Shown: piece after piece, positions 1 to 6,379 of the stretch
Position numbering within the stretch: the first letter of the stretch is position 1
Layout: every line of letters begins with the position of its first letter
Origin: Nitrososphaerota archaeon
GTDB taxonomy: Archaea; Thermoproteota; Nitrososphaeria; Nitrososphaerales; Gagatemarchaeaceae
Direction of reading: 5' to 3'
Length of the DNA: 7,149 nt
NCBI GenBank assembly: GCA_005877225.1
Contig: VBPK01000099.1
Coordinates: 1 to 7,149, forward strand
Made by a program: the position numbers and the translations under genes
The notes under the pieces: generated by a model
The model's input: only the letters and a program-made list of their open reading frames with translations
Told to the model about the DNA's origin: nothing
The model's database searches: none

Positions 1-558
1 GTTCCCAGATACCTTCACCACGGTCGACTCTTTCTCGCTGAGCCTCCCGCCGTCGAGGATGAGATCTACCTCCTCCCCGATTGATCGGAGCGCCTCATGA
101 GCCGTCCTGCAGGCGGGCTTTCCGGACTTGTTGGCGCTTGTCCCGATAAGGTTTCCGCCGCAGGCTGAGATCAACTCAAGGCATCTTCTTGAGTTTGGAA
201 CTCTGACCGCGAGGGTTCCGCTCCCTTGGTGGATATGCTCCGGCAGTTCCATCCTTAGCGGAAGAACGATGGTAAGGGCACCCGGCCAGTATTCTTTCGC
301 CAGCCGAAGAGCGACTCCGCTGAGTCGGACTAGGCGAGAGGCCGACTCGAAGCTATCACAGAGGACGGGGACGGGCTTTCCCCCCCTCCCCTTTATTGTG
401 AAGAGCCTCTCCGCCGCGAGCTCATTCATCGGGTCGCAACCCAGGCCGTATACCGTGTCGGTGGGGTACACGATGACACCGCCACCAAGAACGATTTTCC
501 CAGCCTCTCGGATGCTCTTGGCCGAAACCTTTCTCACACCTCCTTTCTTCATCTTCAT
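1..558 (-). CDS. sua5: Threonylcarbamoyl-AMP synthase, YrdC/Sua5 family (C-terminus cut by window edge)
   Basis: This enzyme makes threonylcarbamoyl-AMP from threonine, bicarbonate and ATP, the first step of the universal t6A37 modification of ANN-decoding tRNAs in the cytoplasm. I translated the minus strand by hand; 186 residues are visible and the frame runs off the left edge without a stop. The YrdC signature YPTDTVYGLG lies at residues 31-40, followed by the KGR basic motif at 56-58, a KPVPVL stretch at 61-66, WPGALTIVLP at 91-100, LAVRVP at 116-121, GTSANKSG at 139-146 and ESTVV near 177-181. A YrdC-only protein is about 200 residues, so little may be missing; a full Sua5 with its C-terminal domain (about 340) would lack much more. 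The start is ATG at 558, with a second in-frame ATG at 552. A TATA-like box about 25 bases upstream suits a leaderless start at 558. It diverges from the acidic small ORF. Confidence 0.93.
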   Translation of the reverse strand, partial: MKMKKGGVRKVSAKSIREAGKIVLGGGVIVYPTDTVYGLGCDPMNELAAERLFTIKGRGGKPVPVLCDSFESASRLVRLSGVALRLAKEYWPGALTIVLPLRMELPEHIHQGSGTLAVRVPNSRRCLELISACGGNLIGTSANKSGKPACRTAHEALRSIGEEVDLILDGGRLSEKESTVVKVSGN

Positions 559-577
559 CTAAGAAGAGAGCGGACAA

Positions 578-588
578 CATTTAATAGG
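578..588. promoter_or_regulatory. TATA-like box between sua5 and the acidic small ORF
   Basis: The AT-rich stretch ATTTAATA sits in an otherwise G+C-rich gap. Read on the minus strand (TATTAAAT) it is centred about 25 bases from the sua5 ATG, the spacing of an archaeal leaderless promoter. Read on the plus strand it lies about 34 bases from the TTG of the acidic ORF, which would leave a leader of roughly ten bases. The sua5 assignment is the stronger. No experimental start site is known to me. Confidence 0.5.
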
Positions 589-616
589 TCATCGAAAACG
601 GCGCTGACCGCCCCAA

Positions 617-709
617 TTGTCCCAGGAAGACCAAGAGCTCGAAGAGGATTTCGACGAGGAATTAGAGGACGACGGCTGGGAAGAGGACTCCGAAGAAGAC
701 GAGTTCTAG
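617..709 (+). CDS. Possible small, extremely acidic protein (30 residues), unrecognised
   Basis: A frame opens after TGA at 605-607, has a TTG at 617 and ends with TAG at 707. It would encode 30 residues beginning MSQEDQELEEDF and ending EEDSEEDEF. Nineteen of the 30 residues are Asp or Glu and none is Lys or Arg, so the net charge is near -19. Leu8, Phe12 and Leu16 are spaced by four, compatible with one face of a helix, and Trp21 and Phe30 follow. Asp and Glu are written with mixed synonymous codons (GAA, GAG, GAC, GAT), which argues against a simple purine repeat. A TATA-like box lies about 34 bases upstream. I do not recognise a family. Such tails can act as DNA mimics or as docking peptides, but I assign no function. 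It may be a chance frame in purine-rich DNA. Confidence 0.4.
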   Translation: MSQEDQELEEDFDEELEDDGWEEDSEEDEF

Positions 710-766
710 CGAGTACCTCCCTCACTAGCGCCGAGGGCTGACCTCGACGGGAGGCGACGGTCCAGC

Positions 767-774
767 CTTTATAG
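767..774 (+). promoter_or_regulatory. TATA box of the triosephosphate isomerase gene
   Basis: CTTTATAG stands alone as an AT-rich element in G+C-rich DNA, with its centre about 28 bases before the GTG at 799. This is the spacing expected for an archaeal TBP/TFB promoter that yields a leaderless mRNA. No clear Shine-Dalgarno sequence precedes the GTG, which agrees with that reading. Confidence 0.65.
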
Positions 775-798
775 GGGCGGGAAGACCAACGGCCAGTT

Positions 799-1488
799 GT
801 GCGGGATAGAAGGACACTAATCCTAAACTTCAAGAACTACGCCGAGATATTGGGTGCGAAGTCTCTCGAGCTGGCGCGTGCGGCAGAACGTGTTTCTAGT
901 GTCGTCGACGTCGAGATAGTGTTGGCGCCCCCTACACCTATGATCGGCGCTGTCGCATCCGCGGTAAATAACCGAGTCTTCAGTCAGAAGGCTGAGGTCG
1001 GCATTGTGGGGCAGAGCACGGGCGCCCTCATCCCTGAATCAATCAAGGCGGCAGGGGCGGCGGGAAGTATCCTTAACCACAGCGAGGCGAGAGTTCCCCC
1101 CGCCGGGTTAGTCACGACGGTTCCTCGTCTCAAGTCGCTGGGGCTCGAGGTCTGCGTCTGCGGGCAGACCCCCCGCGAGGTAAGGAAACTGGCCGCCCTA
1201 TCGACGGAGTACCTTGCTGTCGAGCCGCCTGAGCTCATCGGGAGTGGAGTCGCGGTCTCGAAGGCGAGACCTGAACTGATCGAGGACACTGTGAGAGTGG
1301 CCAGGTCTGCGGCCTATCATGGAAGGATACTCTGCGGCGCGGGAATAGTAAGCGGAGAGGATGTCAGGATGGCGGTGAAACTGGGAGTCGATGGTCTCCT
1401 CGTGTCAAGCAGTGTTGTAAAGGCGAAGAACTGGGATGGTAAGATGACGGAGCTGGCGCTCGCTCTTCAGGCCTCTAGAAATCCGTAA
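799..1488 (+). CDS. tpiA: Triosephosphate isomerase, archaeal short type
   Basis: It interconverts dihydroxyacetone phosphate and glyceraldehyde 3-phosphate in glycolysis and gluconeogenesis. The 229-residue length matches archaeal TIMs (about 220-230) rather than the roughly 250 of bacteria and eukaryotes. The catalytic residues are all visible: Lys12 in NFKNY, His94 in LNHSE, and the general base Glu142 in VEPPELIGSG, which continues into flexible loop 6 and the archaeal VSKARPE segment. The phosphate-binding end of the barrel is seen as CGAGI (179-183) and GLLVSSSVVKAK (199-210). The start is GTG; the conserved first strand begins only six residues later and the TATA box sits about 28 bases upstream, so there is little room for another start. 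It is followed by gdhA after about 26 bases, and the putative gdhA TATA-like box overlaps the tpiA stop codon. Confidence 0.96.
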   Translation: MRDRRTLILNFKNYAEILGAKSLELARAAERVSSVVDVEIVLAPPTPMIGAVASAVNNRVFSQKAEVGIVGQSTGALIPESIKAAGAAGSILNHSEARVPPAGLVTTVPRLKSLGLEVCVCGQTPREVRKLAALSTEYLAVEPPELIGSGVAVSKARPELIEDTVRVARSAAYHGRILCGAGIVSGEDVRMAVKLGVDGLLVSSSVVKAKNWDGKMTELALALQASRNP

Positions 1489-1492
1489 ATAG
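1484..1492 (+). promoter_or_regulatory. Possible TATA box for glutamate dehydrogenase, overlapping the tpiA stop
   Basis: CGTAAATAG includes the tpiA stop codon TAA (1486-1488). Its centre is about 26 bases upstream of 1515, where homology and family length place the gdhA start, so a leaderless mRNA would begin close to that codon. It is a weaker TATA match than the one before tpiA, and read-through from tpiA is equally possible. Confidence 0.4.
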
Positions 1493-1514
1493 ACAAGTCG
1501 GGCGCGCGGGCAAT

Positions 1515-2768
1515 ACGAGCGAGTCCAAGCCGAACCCGTTTGACAATGCCCTGGAGCAACTAAAGATAGCGGCTGAATATCTGAAGCTTGAACCATGGAT
1601 CCACCAGATACTGGCGAGCCCGAGGAGAATCCTCACCGTATACCTCCCCGTGAAGATGGACGACGGCGGAGTGAAGGTCTTCACGGGGTTCAGGGTCCAG
1701 TACAACGATGCCCGGGGGCCTTCGAAAGGAGGGATACGCTACCACCCCAATGTTACTCTCGATGAAGTTAAGGCTCTGGCGTGCTGGATGACCTGGAAGT
1801 GCAGCATCGCGGACATTCCTTTCGGAGGGGCGAAGGGGGGCGTGATCTGCAATCCGAAGGAGATGTCGAACCTGGAGCTGGAGAGGATGACGAGAAGGTA
1901 CGCCTCGGCGATTGCTGACTTCATCGGGCCGTACAGGGATATCCCGGCACCCGACGTGTACACGAACGCCCAGGTGATGGCCTGGATCGTCGACACCTAT
2001 AGCCAGCTGAAGGGGTACATGGTTCCCGAGGTAGTCACGGGGAAGCCAATCCCATTGGGAGGTTCCCTGGGGAGGGATACCGCTACGGGGAGGGGTGCCG
2101 TCTTCTGCACGCGGGAGGCCGGGAGGGTAACGAAGATGACGCTTAAGGGGGCGAGCTTCGCGGTCCAGGGGTACGGCAACGCCGGCTCGAACTATGCGGA
2201 GATACTCCAGGAGCTGGGGGGAAGGCTTGTGGCAGCGGCCGACTCTCAGGGCGCCGTATTGAGCAAAAAGGTAATCGACGCCCTTAAGCTGCTCAAGCAC
2301 AAGGAGAAGGTCGGGACCGTCGTCGGGATGCCGGGGACCGAGAAGATAAGCGAAGACGAGCTCTTGAGAACCGAGTGTGACATCCTCGTCCCCGCGGCCC
2401 TCGAGAACGCGATCACGAAGGATGTGGCGAAGGGCGTCAGGGCAAAGGTCATCGTGGAATGCGCCAACGGGCCGACGACGCCGGAGGCGGATACGGTCCT
2501 TGATGCGAACGGTGTCTTTGTCGTACCCGACATTCTCGCGAACTCGGGGGGAGTCATCGTGAGCTACCTGGAGTGGGTCCAAAACTTGAACAGGCTCCGT
2601 TGGACCGAGGAGGAGGTGAACACCAAGCTCGAGGACAAGATAACGAGGGCGTTCAGCGATGTCCACGAGACTTCTCAGAAGGAAAAAGTTTCGATGAGGA
2701 CCGCAGCGCTCATCGTCGGGGTCGGGAGGGTCGCCGACGCGATAAAGACGCTCGGACTATGGCCCTAG
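1515..2768 (+). CDS. gdhA: Glutamate dehydrogenase, hexameric archaeal type; start codon not canonical
   Basis: It carries out NAD(P)-dependent oxidative deamination of glutamate to 2-oxoglutarate and ammonia, or the reverse. Numbered from 1515 the protein is 417 residues, the family norm of about 415-420. The N-terminal homology block NPFDNALEQLK lies at 7-17. Substrate-site motifs follow: KGGIRYHP (Lys71), GGAKGGV with catalytic Lys107, and IPAPDVYTN with Asp147. The dinucleotide fold begins at GYGNAGS (219-225), with Asp243 in ADSQG at the end of the second strand. DILVPAALENAIT, ECANGPTTPEAD and ILANSGGVIVSYLEWVQN complete the family pattern. Cofactor preference cannot be read safely. The frame is open from 1479, but no ATG, GTG or TTG occurs before GTG at 1650, which would remove 45 conserved residues. 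I therefore place the start near 1515 (ACG); AATACG there is one base short of AATGACG. It ends one base from the convergent fbp stop. Confidence 0.9.
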   Translation, partial: TSESKPNPFDNALEQLKIAAEYLKLEPWIHQILASPRRILTVYLPVKMDDGGVKVFTGFRVQYNDARGPSKGGIRYHPNVTLDEVKALACWMTWKCSIADIPFGGAKGGVICNPKEMSNLELERMTRRYASAIADFIGPYRDIPAPDVYTNAQVMAWIVDTYSQLKGYMVPEVVTGKPIPLGGSLGRDTATGRGAVFCTREAGRVTKMTLKGASFAVQGYGNAGSNYAEILQELGGRLVAAADSQGAVLSKKVIDALKLLKHKEKVGTVVGMPGTEKISEDELLRTECDILVPAALENAITKDVAKGVRAKVIVECANGPTTPEADTVLDANGVFVVPDILANSGGVIVSYLEWVQNLNRLRWTEEEVNTKLEDKITRAFSDVHETSQKEKVSMRTAALIVGVGRVADAIKTLGLWP

Positions 2769-2769
2769 C

Positions 2770-3669
2770 CTAAACGGAGCCTGAGGATACCGTCCTTTCC
2801 AGCTCCTTTGTAATGGAATAGCTACCTGTGTAGACGGGAGTCGTCGCGGAGAGCTCTTCCGCCTCGACCTTGAGGAGGTCGACGAACCCGTCTGTCGAGT
2901 AACCCCCTGCAGCCTTCGTGACGAAAGCCATCGGGGCGGCCTCGTATAGGAGCCTCAGCTTCCCGTGCGGTCTGCTCTTCAGGGCGGGATACCCGAAGAT
3001 ACCGCCGTGCTTGAGTACCTGATTGTAGTCCCCCACGAATGTTCCACAGTACCTGACCTTCGAACCGAGCTGCTCGAGCTTGGCGACGAACCTCTCGACG
3101 GGGGGAATCCACTCCCTTCTCAGGCCGCCGAAGCCGTAGACCTCCGGCTTGTCGGGTATCTTCAAGTCCTGGGCGGTCAGCTCGAAGACGAAGTTCGAAC
3201 CCCTTCGGACAAGGCCAAACCGGTTCACCCCCTTCCCGGTTGAGAAGGTCAGAGTGACCATCGGCCCATAAGTCACAAAGGCAGATGCGATGATCCTCTC
3301 CCCCGAGCAGGGGAGAGCAGAGTCGTAGATTCCAAAGATGCTGCCTAGGGGGTTGTTTGTCTCGATGTTGGAAGAGCCATCAAGGGGGTCCATCGCCACA
3401 TGAAGGGGACCTCTCCCCCTCAGAGGCTGGGCCTCCTCCTCGGAGGCGAGCTCCGCGACCGCACCGGTGGCCATAAGTGAGTTCGAGAACTCTCCGTTGG
3501 TGAAGAGGTCCAGGGCGGCTTGCCTGTCACCCGAGGGGTTCGTTCCACCCGATACCCCCCTCTCGGTGGGAAGAGCCTCCCAGACCCTCACGGAGGACTT
3601 GGCGACCGCAGACAGAACCCTGGAGACATCTGCTGCAGAGCTTTCTTTCAGGAACTCCTCGAGGCGCAA
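2770..3669 (-). CDS. fbp: Fructose-1,6-bisphosphatase, class I
   Basis: It hydrolyses fructose 1,6-bisphosphate to fructose 6-phosphate, the committed step of gluconeogenesis, and needs divalent metal. The 299-residue protein carries the class I signatures: a metal-binding acidic cluster ASEEE at 75-79, DPLDGSSNIE at 94-103 (Asp94 and Asp97), RYCGTFVGDYNQ at 206-217, GGIFGYP at 222-228 and GKLRLLYE at 236-243 with metal ligand Glu243 and substrate Lys237. The start is TTG; no ATG, GTG or other TTG lies upstream in frame before a stop, and the N-terminal RLEEFL resembles the family beginning. Many archaea lack class I FBPase and use class V FBP aldolase/phosphatase instead, so this choice is notable. 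It diverges from the aldolase gene, which supplies its substrate, and shares a promoter box with it. I see no reason to suspect inactivation. Confidence 0.95.
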   Translation of the reverse strand: MRLEEFLKESSAADVSRVLSAVAKSSVRVWEALPTERGVSGGTNPSGDRQAALDLFTNGEFSNSLMATGAVAELASEEEAQPLRGRGPLHVAMDPLDGSSNIETNNPLGSIFGIYDSALPCSGERIIASAFVTYGPMVTLTFSTGKGVNRFGLVRRGSNFVFELTAQDLKIPDKPEVYGFGGLRREWIPPVERFVAKLEQLGSKVRYCGTFVGDYNQVLKHGGIFGYPALKSRPHGKLRLLYEAAPMAFVTKAAGGYSTDGFVDLLKVEAEELSATTPVYTGSYSITKELERTVSSGSV

Positions 3670-3696
3670 CGAGCCTGACCTCGACCCGTCTTCACC

Positions 3697-3706
3697 CTTA
3701 AATATT
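3697..3706. promoter_or_regulatory. Shared, near-palindromic TATA box for divergent fbp and fba
   Basis: CCTTAAATAT, continuing as TTCAC, reads as a TATA-like element on both strands (TTAAATAT on plus, ATATTTAA on minus). Its centre is about 33 bases from the fbp TTG and about 32 bases from the aldolase ATG, so both genes could be driven from this one element with very short leaders. It is the only strong AT-rich box in the 64-base gap, although a T-rich run (3717-3725) lies nearer the aldolase. Confidence 0.6.
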
Positions 3707-3733
3707 CACGGTTGAGTTTGTTTTCATCCGGAA

Positions 3734-4522
3734 ATGAAAGGGGAGAGGATGGAGGCGTTTCTGAGGAACGGGAGGAGCCTACTGCTCGCGTACGACCAGG
3801 GGCTGGAGCACGGGCCTTCGACCGACTTCGACGAGAGAAACGTTAACCCCAGCTTCGCCATGGACATCGCGGTCAAGGGAGGTTTCAACGGGGTCGTCTT
3901 TCAGAAGGGCGTTGCCGAGAGGTTCTACACGGGTAAGGTGCCGCTCATAGTGAAGCTAAACGGGAAATCGAACCTCCCGAAGGGCGAGCCGCTCTCGAGG
4001 CAGGTCTGCTCGGTGGAGCACGCGGTCTCTCTAGGCGCGAAGGGTGTGGGATACACGATCTACCTCGGAAGCGCCCACGAGCCGGAGATGTTCGCCGAGT
4101 TCGGGAGAATACAGGAAGAGGCTCACGAGAGGAACCTTCCGGCGATGGTGTGGGTCTATCCCAGGGGGGCTGCGGTGACGAACGATACCTCCAAAGAGAC
4201 CGTCGCCTACGCGGCGAGGGCCGCATTGGAGCTCGGGGCCGATGCGGCGAAGATAAAGTACACGGGAGACCCGGCGAGCTTCTCCTGGGCCGTCAAGGCG
4301 GCGGGCGGTGTGAAGGTCTTCATGTCGGGGGGTCCGAAGGCCCCCACAGACGAGGCCTTTCTCAGGCAGGTCAAGGGTTCAATGGACGCCGGCGCGACTG
4401 GTCTGGCGGTCGGAAGAAACGTGTGGCAGCACAACGACCCCCTCGCGATGACCAATCACCTTCGGCAGATCATCTTCGAGAACAAGCCGGTTGAAGCGAT
4501 CCTGCCTAGCCTGACGGTGTAG
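3734..4522 (+). CDS. fba: Fructose-bisphosphate aldolase, class I, archaeal DhnA type
   Basis: It condenses dihydroxyacetone phosphate and glyceraldehyde 3-phosphate to fructose 1,6-bisphosphate through a lysine Schiff base, without metal. The 262-residue barrel shows the archaeal class I motifs: LLAYDQGLEHGP (17-28, Asp21), VWVYPRG (139-145, Trp140 and Tyr142), KIKYTGD (173-179), MSGGPK (197-202) and AVGRNVWQ (225-232). By spacing from Trp140 and Tyr142, compared with the Thermoproteus tenax enzyme, Lys173 is the Schiff-base lysine; Lys175 is the alternative. ATG at 3734 fits the TATA spacing. A second ATG at 3749, preceded by GGGGAGAGG, is possible and would remove only five non-conserved residues. 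The gene is divergent from fbp and ends flush against the convergent peptidase gene. Related DhnA-family proteins act in aromatic amino acid synthesis (2-amino-3,7-dideoxy-D-threo-hept-6-ulosonate synthase), but the fbp neighbour favours FBP aldolase. Confidence 0.92.
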   Translation: MKGERMEAFLRNGRSLLLAYDQGLEHGPSTDFDERNVNPSFAMDIAVKGGFNGVVFQKGVAERFYTGKVPLIVKLNGKSNLPKGEPLSRQVCSVEHAVSLGAKGVGYTIYLGSAHEPEMFAEFGRIQEEAHERNLPAMVWVYPRGAAVTNDTSKETVAYAARAALELGADAAKIKYTGDPASFSWAVKAAGGVKVFMSGGPKAPTDEAFLRQVKGSMDAGATGLAVGRNVWQHNDPLAMTNHLRQIIFENKPVEAILPSLTV

Positions 4523-6379
4523 TCACTCCTCAGCCTTCAGGTGCTTCTCGAACCATCCGAGGTAGTGCTTAATCCGCGCGACTCTGTGCTTTGGCTTTCC
4601 GGTTCTGGACAGGTCGTGGTTCTCCCCGGGGAAGAGGACCATCTCCGCCTCCTTCCCGAGGTACTTCAAGGCGGTGTAGAATTGAAGTCCCTCGACCATC
4701 CAGCACCGGTAGTCCTCGAAAGAATGTACGACGAGGAGAGGTGTCTTCACGTTCTTCGCGTATCGGAGAGGTGATAGGGCGAGCAGCTTCTCCTCGTCGG
4801 CCCAAGGATCTCCCGCCATCTGGTCCTCCGTGAAGTAGGTCCCGATATCAGAGGTGCCAAAGAAGCTCGTCCAGCTCGCTATGCTCCTGTCTGTTACTGC
4901 CGCGCGGAACCTGTCGGTGTGCCCGACGGCCCAGTTGGTCATGAACCCACCGTACGAACCGCCCGCGATGGCGACTCGGGCTCCGTCGACGAAAGAGAAA
5001 TTCTCGATGACGTGGTCGAGCGCCTCCATCAAGTCCATGAAGTCCCTCTTGCCATACTCGCCTCTGATGTCTGCAAACTCCTCGGTGTAGCCGTCGCTCC
5101 CCCTCGGATTTGTGCAGATGACCGCGAAGCCACTCGCGGTGTAAACCTGGAGCTCATGCATCAACGAGTAACCAAAGGCCGTCTTTGGTCCGCCATGCAC
5201 GTAGAGGATCGCAGGTATCTTCTCCTTCGAGAGGTGAGGAGGAGGTTGAAAGACCCACCCATCTATTTGCACTCCGTCGCCGGCTGTGAAGGAGAACTCT
5301 CTCGGTGGGAGATGGTCTACCTCCTTTTGGACCTCCGAATTCAGAGAGGTCAAGGCACGCTCACTCGTCTCCTTGAGATAGAGCTCCTCAGGGTGGTGTG
5401 AGTCCATCGCGACGAAGGCAACTCCCTTCCCCTTCACGTCGAAGCCCTCCACGCTCCTCTCACCTCCAATCACGAGCTCTGCTTCCTTTCCCGGCCTCAA
5501 ACGAAGGAGGTGGACCGCGCCTCCCTCGGCCTGAAGGAAGTAAACGAAATCGCCCTCCCACAGTATGTGTGTGGGTCCGTGCGACTTCGTCCTCACGTCG
5601 CTGTTCAGGGTGTTCGCCTTGTTTCGGTCAGCCCTCTCGACTTGGACCGGCCGGGAACCGCCGCCCGTGCGGACGACCCACACATGGTCGTGGGAAGCGA
5701 AACCATGCGCAAGCCTGTTCCCCGTGAGGGCAATTTCTCCGTCGTCGGGACTCCAGGCAAGAGTTGTGACCGACATGTCGGAGCTCGTAAGTTTGATTTC
5801 ATCCCCCGTCTCGAGTTCTCTAACGTAGAGGTCGACGATGTACGGCTTCATGTCGTCCAATGCGGCGAGGTAAGCGACCCTCTTGCCATTGTGGGAAGGG
5901 CGGACTTCGGTCACGTCGAAGTTTCCCGCCGTCAGCTGTCTTGCCTCGCCCGTCTGGAGGTTCACAACGAAGACGTGTGTTCTCGAATTGTACGTGAAAC
6001 CCTTCCCGTTGTACCAAAGCCCGATCCGCCTCACCACGTGAATATCGTCCTTCTCCTCCTCAGTGACCGGAGAGACGAAGTAAATCGAGTTGGAGTCTCC
6101 GGCCCATTGAGGTCCCTCTATCCCTTCCTTCCTTCTGAGGATTCTTCTGGCCTCGCCTCCGCCCGCCGAGACAACGTACAGCTCGTTGCCTTTCTCATCC
6201 TTGGCGAGAGACCTCCTCGAAAGGAAGAGAATTTGGTTCTCGTCGGTCGACCAGACAGGGTCGTAGTCCCTTCCTCCGTAAGTGAAACGGGTGAAGATTT
6301 TCTTCTGGTCGGGGGAGAAACTCGGGTTGGAGATCATCTTGTACTTCGATATGTCTTCGGGAACTACAGGGCGCCCCAA
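4523..6379 (-). CDS. S9-family serine peptidase, acylaminoacyl-peptidase type
   Basis: It is a prolyl-oligopeptidase-family enzyme, most like archaeal acylaminoacyl peptidases, that cleaves short peptides in the cytosol; no signal peptide or membrane segment is visible. Of 618 residues, about 1-350 form the beta-propeller, with recognisable blade motifs (SFSPDQKKI, PVWSTDENQILF, LAWSPDDGEIAL), and about 360-615 form the alpha/beta-hydrolase domain. The latter shows the HGGP oxyanion segment (395-398), nucleophile Ser475 in GGSYGGF, Asp556 in FEDYRC and His588 in GENHDLSRTGKP, so the triad is complete. The start is TTG at 6379, the only start candidate after the upstream stop; VVPEDISKYK aligns with the usual N-terminus. 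A weak TATA-like ACTTATGC lies about 28 bases upstream. About 30 residues usual between SPDGKKIAF and the first RxFT..SPRWS segment seem absent here. The exact substrate is unknown. Its stop abuts the fba stop with no gap. Confidence 0.93.
   Translation of the reverse strand: MGRPVVPEDISKYKMISNPSFSPDQKKIFTRFTYGGRDYDPVWSTDENQILFLSRRSLAKDEKGNELYVVSAGGGEARRILRRKEGIEGPQWAGDSNSIYFVSPVTEEEKDDIHVVRRIGLWYNGKGFTYNSRTHVFVVNLQTGEARQLTAGNFDVTEVRPSHNGKRVAYLAALDDMKPYIVDLYVRELETGDEIKLTSSDMSVTTLAWSPDDGEIALTGNRLAHGFASHDHVWVVRTGGGSRPVQVERADRNKANTLNSDVRTKSHGPTHILWEGDFVYFLQAEGGAVHLLRLRPGKEAELVIGGERSVEGFDVKGKGVAFVAMDSHHPEELYLKETSERALTSLNSEVQKEVDHLPPREFSFTAGDGVQIDGWVFQPPPHLSKEKIPAILYVHGGPKTAFGYSLMHELQVYTASGFAVICTNPRGSDGYTEEFADIRGEYGKRDFMDLMEALDHVIENFSFVDGARVAIAGGSYGGFMTNWAVGHTDRFRAAVTDRSIASWTSFFGTSDIGTYFTEDQMAGDPWADEEKLLALSPLRYAKNVKTPLLVVHSFEDYRCWMVEGLQFYTALKYLGKEAEMVLFPGENHDLSRTGKPKHRVARIKHYLGWFEKHLKAEE

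Noticed and set aside
128..562. Plus-strand open frame of 144 codons
   Set aside because: It is the antisense shadow of the sua5 gene, whose YrdC motifs are unmistakable on the minus strand.
550..570. Shine-Dalgarno-like GGAGGTG just inside the sua5 coding region, before a GTG codon
   Set aside because: It directly abuts the GTG with no spacing, so it cannot position a ribosome there; the TATA spacing supports the upstream ATG.
555..833. Minus-strand Arg-rich frame of 92 codons across the sua5-tpiA gap
   Set aside because: Its composition is the complement of the purine-rich acidic ORF plus intergenic DNA, it overlaps the starts of both neighbours, and it matches no family.
1560..2666. Long minus-strand open frame (368 codons) opposite glutamate dehydrogenase
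   Set aside because: It is rich in Arg, Pro, His and Asp, shows no recognisable domain, and lies wholly antisense to a well-conserved gene; G+C-rich third positions commonly produce such mirror frames.
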